Translations under genes and position numbers: made by a program
Notes under the pieces: model-generated
Databases searched by the model: none
Seen by the model: only the letters and a program-made list of their open reading frames with translations
Told to the model about the DNA's origin: nothing
Shown here: piece after piece, positions 53,212 to 63,164 of the stretch
Layout of the letters: each line of letters opens with the position of its first letter
How positions within the stretch are numbered: the stretch's first letter is position 1
Source of the DNA: Silicimonas sp.
GTDB lineage: Bacteria; Pseudomonadota; Alphaproteobacteria; Rhodobacterales; Rhodobacteraceae
Reading direction: 5' to 3'
Assembly: GCA_022820365.1 (NCBI GenBank)
Contig: JAJEFO010000065.1
Coordinates: forward strand, 17,879 to 81,878
DNA: 64,000 nt

Positions 53212-55251
53212 ATGTCGAAGCGCACGGGCATGCGAGACGCCGGGGACATTGACGCTCCCGAGCTGTTCGGTTCGGACGCCGCCTGGGCGCCGACACAGGT
53301 GCTCGATGCCCGGGCGCTGGGAGTACGCCATTTCGATCTCGAAGAGTTCGCGCGGTACCGATGCATTCGGATCCTCACCTATTCGGCGAGCGTTCCAATG
53401 CTCGCCTCGCTCTTCGACCAGATCGAGGAGGCAAGCGTCGAGGTGGTGATGGGCCATTCGCGAACCGTGAATGACATGGCCGCGCTCATTGCGCTGCAGA
53501 CGGTCGCGATGGAAGATGTTCGCAAGGCGCTGCAGAACATTTCCGTGTCGCGCAGGGAGGAAATTCTCGGGCGCATTCGCAGCGGCAAGTTACGGGCGTG
53601 GGTGGTCGAGGGGCATGTTTCGCATGCGAAGATTTTCCTGCTGTCAGACAGGCCGGATGGAGACCGCTCCGTGCTGACCGGCTCAGCCAACTTCTCGACA
53701 TCAGCGTTGCTCGGTGACCAGCACGAAGTGCTCATGCGGTTCGATGACGACCTCGCTTGGGACCATTTCGAAGGCCAGTATCGACGCGTTCGGGATCATG
53801 CATCCGCCGAGCTCCCGCTCGCGAAACTAGCCGAAGACCGACGCGACCCGGCAGAGGGCATGTCACCGGTCGAGGCGCCGGTGCTGGCACCCGACCGCGG
53901 GTTGCAGGTGATTCAGATCGCGAAACCGGCAGAGGCCAAGGAGTCGGTCGAGCGCGGGCGTCGGCTGGAGAGGATTTACGACTTGGTGCTGCCGGCAATG
54001 CGCAAGGAAAGGCCGAAGACCGACAAGATGAGGGTCAGGCTGGACGACTCGATACGCAAGCGGTTCTCCGGGATGATCCGACGCCAGACCAGAGGTCAGG
54101 CTGCCTTTCACCCGACTTTCTCTCTTGACCTGGACAGGCGACAAGGCACCGTCTGCGGCGCAGACTGGCCTCTCGAAAGCGAGGACGGGCAGGTGAGCCG
54201 GGACGCCGCCGCGCTGGTGGCCTTCTGGGAAACCTATGGCGAGGCCTTTCGCGGCGACGTCGGGAAACTGCAGAAGGACTATTTTGTCTTTCTGTGCTGG
54301 ATGTTCTTTTCGCCGCTCATATGCACGCTGCGTCGCCAAGCTGCGCTCGAGGATCGGGACGTCATCCGCTATCCCAGAGTCGGTATCATCTATGGCAAGT
54401 CCAACTCCGGGAAGACGCAGCTCGTGGATATCGTCGGAAAGTTCATGTTTGCGGACGACTTCCCGAGCGCTGTCAGGACACCGATGACCGGCTTGCTGCT
54501 GCGCGAGATCGACGCGTCATACCGTCGCATGCCCGCCTTTTTCGACGATATCGGCTGGCGGCGGTTCCGGGACCATGCGCCGGAATTCATCAAGGACGAA
54601 ACCCTGCCGCCGCACGACGAGAGCCCATGCATGGTAGTCTCGATGAACGCCAGGGTCGGCGCATTCCCAGACGAAGTCGCAAAGCGCAGTCTCCTGATCT
54701 ACAGCTCCGCCTCACTCCCCAGCGAAGACGAGGATGGCCGCATCACCATGGCTGACCGGCTGGCCATGATCGAACCCACCACACATCTCTATCGATGCTA
54801 TCTACGCTTGGTACTGGACCGCCTCGATGCGGAGGGCGCCGACTGGCTCCGGCTGTCGTCCGAAGTCCTGTCAGGCATCCTGATCGAGTGTGGCCATGAT
54901 CCTGCATGGGCAAACCCGGTCACTTGGCAGGAGTATGCGTCCACGCGATACGATGCCCTGCGCGAGCAGTTACGCAGTCTTCTCGATCCGGCGCGGCGCC
55001 AAGCAGCCCGCCCGGCTGCTGACAGCGAGGGCTGGTTTGCCGAGGGAGGCAAGGTGTGGATTCGGGTTGGGACCAACAGTTTCGGACATCCCGACTTCGA
55101 GTGGCGGGATCTCCCGACCTACATGCTGCACGAGCACGAGAGCCGCGCGGCCGAGTTCGTGCTCGACATAAAGGCGGTCGAGAACTTTCTGGGTTCAAGA
55201 CTTGAGCAACCACGTTGGCGATTCCCGCTTCGGTTGCGATCCGTGAGGTAG
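53212..55251 (+). CDS. Phospholipase D-like nuclease fused to P-loop ATPase
   Basis: A 679-residue protein. The PLD-type domain (about 35-190) has one HKD motif: His138-x-Lys140, then GSANFS at 157-162, as in NgoFVII/BfiI-type endonucleases and other single-motif PLD nucleases that act as dimers. A linker (195-300) leads to an ATPase at 345-500: Walker A GKSNSGKT (395-402), Walker B-like AFFDDIGW, then SMNARVGAFPDEVAKRSLLI, resembling the sensor and arginine-finger layout of SF3/D5-like AAA+ helicases. The C-terminal 180 residues are unrecognised. ATG 53212 has GAGGA upstream; the open frame to 53083 overlaps the HNH gene. Function unknown; likely DNA-targeting. Confidence 0.85.
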   Translation: MSKRTGMRDAGDIDAPELFGSDAAWAPTQVLDARALGVRHFDLEEFARYRCIRILTYSASVPMLASLFDQIEEASVEVVMGHSRTVNDMAALIALQTVAMEDVRKALQNISVSRREEILGRIRSGKLRAWVVEGHVSHAKIFLLSDRPDGDRSVLTGSANFSTSALLGDQHEVLMRFDDDLAWDHFEGQYRRVRDHASAELPLAKLAEDRRDPAEGMSPVEAPVLAPDRGLQVIQIAKPAEAKESVERGRRLERIYDLVLPAMRKERPKTDKMRVRLDDSIRKRFSGMIRRQTRGQAAFHPTFSLDLDRRQGTVCGADWPLESEDGQVSRDAAALVAFWETYGEAFRGDVGKLQKDYFVFLCWMFFSPLICTLRRQAALEDRDVIRYPRVGIIYGKSNSGKTQLVDIVGKFMFADDFPSAVRTPMTGLLLREIDASYRRMPAFFDDIGWRRFRDHAPEFIKDETLPPHDESPCMVVSMNARVGAFPDEVAKRSLLIYSSASLPSEDEDGRITMADRLAMIEPTTHLYRCYLRLVLDRLDAEGADWLRLSSEVLSGILIECGHDPAWANPVTWQEYASTRYDALREQLRSLLDPARRQAARPAADSEGWFAEGGKVWIRVGTNSFGHPDFEWRDLPTYMLHEHESRAAEFVLDIKAVENFLGSRLEQPRWRFPLRLRSVR

Positions 55252-55594
55252 TTGATCTGCTCCGGATCGCGTTTTGCCATTCGCCGGTTGAGCGCCGTGC
55301 AAGATTCGCAGTCAAAGAACCGTTGAAGTCCTTCATGACGGAAATTCTTGACATCGGCATTTTGCGCCCATCGCAAAGCGCGCGCCTTCCTGCACACGTT
55401 GAAGCTGTTGCAGGAAGCGTGTCCTCGCCTCAAACGCGCCAATTCCTAGCGAAGCATAGACCTTCCTTTCCCATTGGCCTGCGCTCAAACCAGACATGGT
55501 CCGGACCGGACAGCCTGAAAATCCGATAGTACTTGACAGGAATCGAGACGCTCCGTCCCTTGCTCTGCAATCTTGAATTCACTATTGCCGCAGC
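55252..55594. other. Gap between PLD-ATPase gene and ttcA
   Basis: About 340 bases with no supported gene. A plus-strand frame near 55320-55529 has no recognisable family. Presumably holds the ttcA promoter and the right end of the inserted cassette; I found no obvious direct repeat or integrase. Confidence 0.4.
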
Positions 55595-56473
55595 ATGCTA
55601 GACGAGGCTGACGACATCCATCCGCTCTTTCACGGCGCGCCTTCGACAACCGAGTTTCGGAAGCTTCGAAAGCGCATCGTCCGCAACGTGCAAATGGCAA
55701 TCGAGCAATACGGAATGATCGAACGCGGCACACGCTGGCTGGTCTGTCTGTCGGGCGGCAAGGACAGCTACACGCTCCTCGCTGCACTGCATGAACTCAA
55801 GTGGCGCGGACTCCTGCCAGTGGACATGCTTGCCTGCAACCTGGATCAAGGACAGCCGGGCTTCCCCTCAACCGTCCTGCCAGACTTCCTCGACCGCATG
55901 CAGATCCCTTACAGGATCGAGTTCCAGGACACCTACTCTGTCGTCACTGAGAAAGTCCCGGCCAACAAGACCTATTGCGCACTTTGCTCCCGGCTGAGAC
56001 GCGGACATCTCTATCGCATTGCCCGCGAAGAGGGGTGCTCGGCAATCGTGCTCGGCCACCACCGGGATGACATTCTCGAGACATTTTTCATGAACCTCTT
56101 CCATGGCGGCCGGCTGGCGACGATGCCGCCGAAACTCCTGAACGAAGAAGGCGATCTGCTTGTCTGCCGCCCGCTTGCCCATGTAGCGGAAACAGACTGT
56201 GCACGCTTTGCCGCAGCGATGAACTACCCCATCATTCCCTGCGACCTGTGCGGTAGCCAGGACGGGCTGCAGCGCCAGCAGGTCAAGGCGATTATGGATG
56301 AATGGGAAAGGAACGCGCCCGGCAGGCGGCAGGTCATGTTCCGCGCGCTGATGAACGCGCGGCCGTCGCACCTCCTCGATCCCCGGCTCTTCGATTTCAC
56401 GGGACTTGCCAGCAAATACGGGAACGCGAATGGCACCGATCACCGCAGGATCTCGGCTCCCTCATCGGCCTGA
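55595..56473 (+). CDS. ttcA: tRNA 2-thiocytidine biosynthesis protein
   Basis: A 292-residue ATP-pyrophosphatase that thiolates cytidine-32 in tRNA. PP-loop SGGKDS at 53-58; the cluster ligands Cys128/Cys131 ([10 protein letters not shown]) and Cys216/Cys219 (CDLCGSQ) are in place, with [10 protein letters not shown] between. Full length. ATG 55595. Belongs to the conserved run rnpA-yidD-ttcA-yidC, here split by the HNH/PLD cassette. Confidence 0.95.
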   Translation: MLDEADDIHPLFHGAPSTTEFRKLRKRIVRNVQMAIEQYGMIERGTRWLVCLSGGKDSYTLLAALHELKWRGLLPVDMLACNLDQGQPGFPSTVLPDFLDRMQIPYRIEFQDTYSVVTEKVPANKTYCALCSRLRRGHLYRIAREEGCSAIVLGHHRDDILETFFMNLFHGGRLATMPPKLLNEEGDLLVCRPLAHVAETDCARFAAAMNYPIIPCDLCGSQDGLQRQQVKAIMDEWERNAPGRRQVMFRALMNARPSHLLDPRLFDFTGLASKYGNANGTDHRRISAPSSA

Positions 56474-56787
56474 AGCGATTCATCGAGACCGGTCTTCCGT
56501 GCCTCAGCCTCGCCATTCGGCGCTTCCGCCGCCGCCCCGAGTTTCGGGGGCGCCGCGCGACACGAGCGCCTCAAGCTGATCCCGTGACAACACGACTACC
56601 GGAGCGTCCCGCAATCGGACGGTGAGTCATGCCGGGGAATTGTGACGCCGCGTTCCGGCGGAGGCCCAAGCTGATCGCCGGCTTCCCGACAGGCAGCATC
56701 AACCAGACCCGGCACCAAAACGCCTTGACCTTTTGGTCGCCGGACTATTGAACCACGAACGCGATTTGGGAAACTCCGGAAGCGGCG
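56474..56787. other. Gap between ttcA and yidC
   Basis: Slightly over 300 bases. GC-rich with short open frames but no recognisable product. A small hairpin GACC-TTTT-GGTC lies near 56729-56740; its role is unclear. Otherwise nothing. Confidence 0.4.
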
Positions 56788-58788
56788 ATGGACGATCAGA
56801 ACAAGAACTTGATCCTCGCGATGGTGCTGAGCACCCTTGTGCTTGTCGCATGGATGATCTTCTTCGCGCCGGAGCCGACCGAGACCCCGGGATCTCAGCC
56901 GACGGACGCTTCCGCAACCGGCGCCTCAGACGGTCAGGCATCGATTCCCGCTGCCGAATCCGGCGATGGGACAACTGCCGCGGCACCGCAGGCATCCACG
57001 AACGCGTCACCCGAAGCCGAACGCGTTCCAATCGAGACTCCAAATGTCCAGGGCTCCATCTCGCTGGCCGGCGGCCGCATCGACCAGCTCTCGCTCCACC
57101 ATTATCACGTCACCCAAGATCCCGGAGCCGAGGAGGTCACCCTGTTTGCTCCCGTCGGCGCGGAAAACCCCTACTACACAGTGTTCGGCTGGGTCCCTGG
57201 CGGCGAGCTTGGCCCCGGCGACGTGCCCGCGACGGACACGATATGGAAGCTGGACAACGGGACGACGCTTGCGCCCGGAGCGCCCCTGACGCTTCGCTGG
57301 GACAGCCCGTCAGGCCTGGTCTTCCGACGCCAGATCGAGATTGATGATCGCTTTCTGTTCACCGTAACGCAGACAGTTGAGAACTCCACCAGCCAGTCGG
57401 TACGCCTTGCCCCATACGGCCTCGTGGAACGCCACGGCGAACCTCAGGATCTCTCCGGCTTCTTCATTCTGCATGAGGGAGCAATCCGGCGGAATGACGG
57501 CCAGCTTGACGAAATCGACTACTCCGACATGCCGGACCTTGCCTACGACGACCGCTGGGGACCGAGTGCAGACGTTGTCCAGGTCGAGTCCGGCGGCTGG
57601 GTGGGCTTTACAGATCACTACTGGATGACAACGCTGATCCCGGAGCAGGGAACTCCCTTTACCAGTGTCGTCCAATACCGGCCCGACGCAGACATCTACC
57701 GCACCGCTGCCCGAATGCCGACGGTGACGGTTCCTCCGGGTGGATCCTCGAGCACAACGACCCGCCTCTTTGCGGGGGCGAAGGAGTGGGACACGATTCG
57801 CGATTACGAAGCCGGTCGCAGGATCGAGGGCTTCAGAGACTCGCTCTCCTATTTCATGGGCTTTGGCGGCGACGCAGAGGTCGAGGGCTTCATCGATTCC
57901 ATCGACTGGGGCTGGTTCTATTTCCTGACCAAGCCCATCTTCTTCGCCCTGCACGAACTCAACGCCGTGATCGGAAACACGGGCTGGGCAATCATCTGCC
58001 TGACCCTGCTGATCAAGGCCCTGCTCTTCCCGCTGGCGCGAAAGTCATACGTCTCGATGGCCCGAATGAAGGAACTGCAGCCCGAGATGCAGGAGCTGAA
58101 GGAACGCATCGGCGACGACCGCCAGAAGATGCAGCAGGAAATGATGGCGCTCTACAAGAAGGAAAAGGTCAATCCCGCCGCCGGATGCCTGCCCATTCTT
58201 CTGCAGATCCCGATCTTCTTTTCGCTCTACAAGGTGATCTTTGTCACGATCGAGCTTCGCCACGCCCCGTGGTTCGGACCGTTCCAGGATCTGTCCGCCC
58301 CAGATCCGACATCCATCATGAACCTGTTCGGCATCCTCCCGTTCCCTGCACCCGGACCCGACACCATTCTCAGCCTGATATTCATCGGCATCCTGCCGAT
58401 CATCCTCGGTGTCTCCATGTGGATGCAGCAGAAGCTGAACCCGGCCCCGACGGATCCCACCCAACAGATGATCTTCGCGTGGATGCCCTGGATTTTCATG
58501 TTCATGCTGGGCAGTTTTGCAAGCGGGCTAGTGATCTACTGGATTGCCAACAACGTGATCACCTTTGTCCAGCAGTACATCATCATGCGAGGCCACGGAT
58601 ACCGTCCGGACATCTGGGGTAACATTCGTGGAACGACAAAGTCCCCCGAACCTGCCGCCGCCAAGAAAGACGATGCATCGAAAGCGGACGCTGAAACAGA
58701 TGAACCAGCGGATCAACCGCCGGCAAAGCCTGCGAACAAGCCGGCCCGCAAGCGCTCCGGCAGGAAGAAATCCCGCAAGAAGCGATGA
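56788..58788 (+). CDS. yidC: Membrane protein insertase YidC
   Basis: A 666-residue inner-membrane insertase. An N-terminal membrane helix (about 7-26) precedes a large periplasmic beta-sandwich (to about 360), then the conserved five-helix core: GWAIICLTLLIKALLFPLA, MKELQPEMQELKERIGDDRQKMQ (cytoplasmic coiled coil), GCLPILLQIPIFFSLY and FMFMLGSFASGLVIYWIANN. The tail is Lys/Arg/Ala-rich. Its stop overlaps the MOSC start (ATGA). Confidence 0.96.
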   Translation: MDDQNKNLILAMVLSTLVLVAWMIFFAPEPTETPGSQPTDASATGASDGQASIPAAESGDGTTAAAPQASTNASPEAERVPIETPNVQGSISLAGGRIDQLSLHHYHVTQDPGAEEVTLFAPVGAENPYYTVFGWVPGGELGPGDVPATDTIWKLDNGTTLAPGAPLTLRWDSPSGLVFRRQIEIDDRFLFTVTQTVENSTSQSVRLAPYGLVERHGEPQDLSGFFILHEGAIRRNDGQLDEIDYSDMPDLAYDDRWGPSADVVQVESGGWVGFTDHYWMTTLIPEQGTPFTSVVQYRPDADIYRTAARMPTVTVPPGGSSSTTTRLFAGAKEWDTIRDYEAGRRIEGFRDSLSYFMGFGGDAEVEGFIDSIDWGWFYFLTKPIFFALHELNAVIGNTGWAIICLTLLIKALLFPLARKSYVSMARMKELQPEMQELKERIGDDRQKMQQEMMALYKKEKVNPAAGCLPILLQIPIFFSLYKVIFVTIELRHAPWFGPFQDLSAPDPTSIMNLFGILPFPAPGPDTILSLIFIGILPIILGVSMWMQQKLNPAPTDPTQQMIFAWMPWIFMFMLGSFASGLVIYWIANNVITFVQQYIIMRGHGYRPDIWGNIRGTTKSPEPAAAKKDDASKADAETDEPADQPPAKPANKPARKRSGRKKSRKKR

Positions 58789-59534
58789 ACGCAACGCTTG
58801 ACCGCATCATCAGGCATCCGCTGAAGGCGATCGGACGAGAAGAACTGATCCGGACCATCCTGACACGTGGCCAGTGGCTCCCGATGGACCGGGTTTGGGC
58901 AGTGGCTCACGAACGGTCGAAGCTGGAGCAAGGCTGGGCTCCAAAGGCAAACTTCCTGCGTGGCGTGACCGAGCCGAATCTGATGGCTGCCACCTGCATC
59001 TGGGATGAATCGCATGCCAGCCTGCAGCTCGTCCACCCTGAGGCGGGCGAGATTTCGATCTATCCCGACATTGATTCGGACTCTTCTGTCCTTCTCGACT
59101 GGCTTTCGCGAATCTGGCCTGAAGAGCTGCCCCGACCGACAGGACTCTATCGCGCCCTGGACGCACATCTCACGGATGCGCCGGACCCTTGGATTTCGAT
59201 CAATTCACTGGCATCGAACAATGCCATGTCACAAATGGCAGGACAAAATCTGTCGATCCACCGCTGGCGCGGCAATCTCTGGATCGCAGGCCTGACACCT
59301 TGGGAAGAGAAGGGCTGGGTCGGCAAGGAGATTCGGGTCGGTGAAACCGCGTTGCGCGTGCATTGCGAAATCACGCGATGCAAGGCAACCATGGCCAATC
59401 CCGACACGGGACGTCGCGACGTGGACACGCTCGGGGCGCTTCAGGCGCTTGGCCATCAGGAGTTCGGTGTCTTCGCCGAAGTGATTCATGGTGGCGAAAT
59501 CGCGACGGGCGACACTGTCGAGGTCGCGACATGA
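58785..59534 (+). CDS. MOSC domain protein
   Basis: A 249-residue protein with N-terminal beta-barrel (MOSC_N-like: HPLKAIGREEL and MDRVWAVAHE) and C-terminal MOSC domain (NLWIAGLTPWEEKGWVGKEIRVGETALRV), with Cys in EITRCKATMANPDTG as the likely sulfur/molybdenum-cofactor-binding cysteine. The family takes part in sulfur transfer with Mo enzymes; the exact substrate is unknown. Coupled 5' to yidC and 3' to yihA by 4-nt overlaps. Confidence 0.88.
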   Translation: MNATLDRIIRHPLKAIGREELIRTILTRGQWLPMDRVWAVAHERSKLEQGWAPKANFLRGVTEPNLMAATCIWDESHASLQLVHPEAGEISIYPDIDSDSSVLLDWLSRIWPEELPRPTGLYRALDAHLTDAPDPWISINSLASNNAMSQMAGQNLSIHRWRGNLWIAGLTPWEEKGWVGKEIRVGETALRVHCEITRCKATMANPDTGRRDVDTLGALQALGHQEFGVFAEVIHGGEIATGDTVEVAT

Positions 59535-60181
59535 CCTCGCTAGCGTTCCCGCTGGCCACGGCAGATGCCCAGGATCTGAAGGCTGGACGTGAGCTCTTTG
59601 CCAAAGGCACGGACTTCCTGAAGGGCGTGGTGGCCATGGACGGACTGCCACCGGCCGACAGGATAGAGTTCTGCTTCGCGGGCCGTTCGAACGTCGGCAA
59701 GTCAACACTGATCAATGCGGTGACAGGCAGAAAGGCACTTGCCCGCACCTCGAACACGCCAGGCAGGACGCAGGAATTAAACTTCTTCACGCTGGCTGAC
59801 AGCCATTACCTTGTGGACTTGCCGGGCTATGGATTTGCAAAGGCGCCACTCAAGGTGGTCGAGAACTGGCAAAGGCTGCTCAAGTCCTATCTCGCCGGAC
59901 GCGCCACGCTTCGACGAGCATTTGTGCTGATCGATGCGCGCCACGGCATCAAGCCGGTCGACGAGGAAATCCTGAACCTGCTGGACATCTCGGCAGTCGT
60001 CTTCCAGATCGTGCTGACCAAGGCCGACAAGGCGAAGGCGAAGGATCGGGACATCCTGCTCCGACGCGTGCGAAGCGCGCTCCAGACGCACCCTGCTGCG
60101 TTCCCGGAAATCTTGCTGACGTCTTCGGAGACGGGTGAAGGCGTCGAGGTGCTGCGCGCGATCATTTCCGGTTCAGCTTGA
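59531..60181 (+). CDS. yihA: Ribosome biogenesis GTP-binding protein (EngB/YsxC)
   Basis: A 216-residue GTPase needed for 50S assembly. G1 GRSNVGKST, G2 Thr in ARTSNTPGRTQ, G3 DLPGYG, G4 TKADK, all in order. ATG 59531 overlaps the MOSC stop by 4 nt; the open frame upstream lies within the MOSC gene. Part of the yidC-MOSC-yihA-argB series conserved in Rhodobacterales. Confidence 0.95.
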   Translation: MTSLAFPLATADAQDLKAGRELFAKGTDFLKGVVAMDGLPPADRIEFCFAGRSNVGKSTLINAVTGRKALARTSNTPGRTQELNFFTLADSHYLVDLPGYGFAKAPLKVVENWQRLLKSYLAGRATLRRAFVLIDARHGIKPVDEEILNLLDISAVVFQIVLTKADKAKAKDRDILLRRVRSALQTHPAAFPEILLTSSETGEGVEVLRAIISGSA

Positions 60182-60227
60182 GCCCGGCACGGCGAAGGCA
60201 TACTGAGGCCCCGAATGGGGAAATCCG

Positions 60228-61094
60228 ATGAGAACGAGAGAGATGAATCGCGACTGGATCGCCACGGCACGCACCCTGAACGAAGCACTGCCGTACCTGC
60301 AGCGCTACGACGGCGCGACCGTTGTCATCAAGTTTGGCGGCAACGCGATGGGCGATGCCGACGCTATGGCCAGTTTCGCGCGCGATATCGTGCTGATGCG
60401 GCAGGTCGGCGTGAACCCGGTGATCGTTCACGGTGGCGGACCGATGATCGCGGAAATGCTCGACAGGCTTGGCATCAAGACCGAATTCGTGCGCGGGAAG
60501 CGGGTTACGGACCAGGCAACTGCCGAAGTCGTTGAAATGGTGCTCTCGGGGCTCGTGAACAAGCGGATCGTGCAGGCCATCAACGCAGAAGGCGGGCGGG
60601 CGCTCGGTCTCTCCGGAAAGGACGCCAACCTGATGATCTGTGACCAGGTCGGGTCGGATCTCGGCCTCGTCGGCGAGCCTGCCGAAGTGGACCCAGGCAT
60701 CCTGCGCACGTTGATGGACGCCGAGGTGATTCCCGTCATCGCGCCCCTTGGGGCGGGGCGGAACGGCGAGACGCTCAACGTCAATGGCGACACGGCGGCA
60801 GGCGCAATTGCGGCAAGCCTGGACGCCGATCGGCTGCTTCTCCTTACCGATGTCACCGGCGTAATGAATGCCGAAGGCGAAGTCGTGACCGAGATCACTC
60901 CTGAGCAGATCCGCCAGCTGACAACGGACGGTGTCGTCGCCGATGGAATGGTGCCCAAGACCGAAACCGCGCTCGCGGCCATTGACGGAGGCGTGCGCGC
61001 CGTTGTCATTCTGGACGGGCGAACGCCGAATGCCTGCCTCCTTGAACTGTTCACCGAGCACGGTGCGGGCAGCTTGATCCGCAAGGCGCGGTAA
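60228..61094 (+). CDS. argB: Acetylglutamate kinase
   Basis: A 288-residue amino-acid kinase phosphorylating N-acetylglutamate in arginine synthesis. KFGGNAMGD near 38-46 is the nucleotide-binding loop, IVHGGGP the substrate loop, then LSGKDANL and the [22 protein letters not shown] segment. ATG 60228 with GGGGA upstream is used; ATG 60243 is possible. Full length. Confidence 0.95.
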   Translation: MRTREMNRDWIATARTLNEALPYLQRYDGATVVIKFGGNAMGDADAMASFARDIVLMRQVGVNPVIVHGGGPMIAEMLDRLGIKTEFVRGKRVTDQATAEVVEMVLSGLVNKRIVQAINAEGGRALGLSGKDANLMICDQVGSDLGLVGEPAEVDPGILRTLMDAEVIPVIAPLGAGRNGETLNVNGDTAAGAIAASLDADRLLLLTDVTGVMNAEGEVVTEITPEQIRQLTTDGVVADGMVPKTETALAAIDGGVRAVVILDGRTPNACLLELFTEHGAGSLIRKAR

Positions 61095-61309
61095 CGTCGG
61101 TTCAAGCGATCCCACCCGCCTGCACCGACGCGGATCGTTCCAGCACTTCAGGGTATCTGCACCCGCCTTGTCCGCTTGCCCGTCCTGCGCTGGCATTCGG
61201 CCTTGCCAATTTCAACAGTGATGTCGCTCAACCGTGAGTTGATCACGAGAAGGGCTGTCACTACCGTTGGTACTAGCGAGGGGTTCCCTCGTCATGCGAG
61301 GAGGACGCG

Positions 61310-63073
61310 ATGTCGAACCTGAACAAGAGCCCTTCGAGCAGGGTCCGGGGAACAAGTCCGCCTCCTGAATCTGCAATTTCCAATTCTGGAGTACCTCTCG
61401 ATGGACGGTCCCACGTCAGAGGCGAAACAACCGCCGACTTGGAGTGCGTCACAATCCCTCAGCTGTTCCGGAGGTCCGTGTCGCGCCACGGATCGAAGGA
61501 TGCCCTGGTGTTCCGCGAGACAGGCGAGCGGAAGAGCTACCACGAACTCGACAGGGAAATAGACGCCTTTGCATCCGGGTTGCTTGCCATGGGGCTGGAG
61601 AAGGGGGATCGCGTCGGAATTTGGTCACCCAACAGGTACGAGTGGGTGCTGACCCAGTTCGCAACCGCCCGGATCGGAGCGATCCTGGTGAACGTCAATC
61701 CCGCATACCGGACAGGGGAACTGGAATACGCGCTCAACAAGGTCGGCTGCAAGGCGCTTGTCCTGACTCCGTCGTTCAAGTCGTCCGACTATCTCTCGAT
61801 GATCCGGGAGCTGGCCCCGGAACTGGAGTCCTGCGAGCCAGGCCAGCTGAACGCCGCAAGGCTGCCGACCCTCGAAAGCGTTATCGTGACCGGCGCGGAG
61901 CCCGGGCCCGGCGCGTTCACCTTCGATGCGGTCCGTGATCTCGGCGACCCAGCGCAGCAGCTGCGCCTCCAGGCCATCGACGGCTCGCTCAGCCCGGATG
62001 ATGCCATCAACGTCCAATTCACCTCTGGCACCACGGGTGCGCCCAAGGGGGCGACGCTCACTCACCACAACATCGTCAACAACGCGCGTTTCGTGACCGA
62101 CCGCATCAGGCTGACGGAAGCAGACCGGCTATGCATTCCGGTGCCGCTCTATCATTGCTTCGGCATGGCCATGGGAGTCTTGGGCGCGGTGAGCAAGGGG
62201 GCGGCGATGGTCTTCCCGGGCGAGGCATTCGAGGCGCGCGCGACGCTCCAGGCGCTGTCCGGAGAGCGCTGCACGGCGGTGTATGGCGTGCCGACCATGT
62301 TTGTCGCCATGCTGCAGGAGCTCGAGAACGAAGACCTTGACCTCGGATCCCTGCGTACCGGCATCATGGCCGGCGCTCCCTGTCCTATGGAAGTCATGGA
62401 ACAGATCACTACGCGCATGAACATGCGCGAGGTTACGATCTGCTACGGCATGACCGAGACGTCGCCCGTTTCCTTTCAGAGCCTTGTTAATGACCCGATG
62501 GACAAGCGCTGCGCCACGGTGGGCCGCGTTCACCCGCATCTTGAAGTGAAGATCGTGGACCCCGAGGGCAATGTCGTCCCCGTCGGCGAGCGGGGCGAGC
62601 TCTGCACGCGCGGCTACGCGGTCATGAAGGGCTACTGGAACGACAAGGAACAGACCCGTGAGAGCATCGTCGACGGATGGATGCACACGGGCGATCTTGC
62701 GACCCTGGACGACGAAGGCTTCTGCTCGATCGTCGGCCGCGTGAAGGACATGATCATCCGCGGCGGCGAAAACGTCTATCCTCGCGAGATCGAGGAGTTC
62801 CTGTTTCGCCATCCGTATGTCTCGGTGGCGCAGGTGTTCGGCATCCCGGACGAGAGATACGGCGAGGAAGTGTGTGCCTGGATCATTCCAAAGCCTGGCG
62901 CGTCACTGACGGGAGACGCGGTTCGGGAGTTCTGCCGGGAGCAGATTGCGCATTACAAGATCCCCAGGCATGTCCGCATCGTCGAGGAAATCCCGATGAC
63001 CATCTCGGGCAAGCCGCAGAAGTTCGTGATGAGGGACCGCATGGTGGAAATGCTGTCCAGCCAGCCGAAATGA
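61310..63073 (+). CDS. Acyl-CoA synthetase (AMP-dependent, fatty acid type)
   Basis: A 587-residue ANL-superfamily ligase activating a carboxylic acid to acyl-AMP and then to acyl-CoA. A3 motif FTSGTTGAPKGATLTH, A5 YGMTETSP, A7 MHTGDLA, A8 GRVKDMIIRGGENVYP and the catalytic Lys in SGKPQKFVMRD are all present. The medium/long-chain acid preference is inferred from family resemblance only. The first 45 residues are unstructured and polar. Monocistronic or followed by the ferredoxin-like gene, 91 nt away. Confidence 0.9.
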   Translation: MSNLNKSPSSRVRGTSPPPESAISNSGVPLDGRSHVRGETTADLECVTIPQLFRRSVSRHGSKDALVFRETGERKSYHELDREIDAFASGLLAMGLEKGDRVGIWSPNRYEWVLTQFATARIGAILVNVNPAYRTGELEYALNKVGCKALVLTPSFKSSDYLSMIRELAPELESCEPGQLNAARLPTLESVIVTGAEPGPGAFTFDAVRDLGDPAQQLRLQAIDGSLSPDDAINVQFTSGTTGAPKGATLTHHNIVNNARFVTDRIRLTEADRLCIPVPLYHCFGMAMGVLGAVSKGAAMVFPGEAFEARATLQALSGERCTAVYGVPTMFVAMLQELENEDLDLGSLRTGIMAGAPCPMEVMEQITTRMNMREVTICYGMTETSPVSFQSLVNDPMDKRCATVGRVHPHLEVKIVDPEGNVVPVGERGELCTRGYAVMKGYWNDKEQTRESIVDGWMHTGDLATLDDEGFCSIVGRVKDMIIRGGENVYPREIEEFLFRHPYVSVAQVFGIPDERYGEEVCAWIIPKPGASLTGDAVREFCREQIAHYKIPRHVRIVEEIPMTISGKPQKFVMRDRMVEMLSSQPK

Positions 63074-63164
63074 CGGCTTCCGGCCGCCCAAGACGTCTCA
63101 AGGGCGGCAGGGCCGCGTGGACGCCAGCGGTGGCCCTCGGCGACCCGTGATGATCGAGGAAGTG

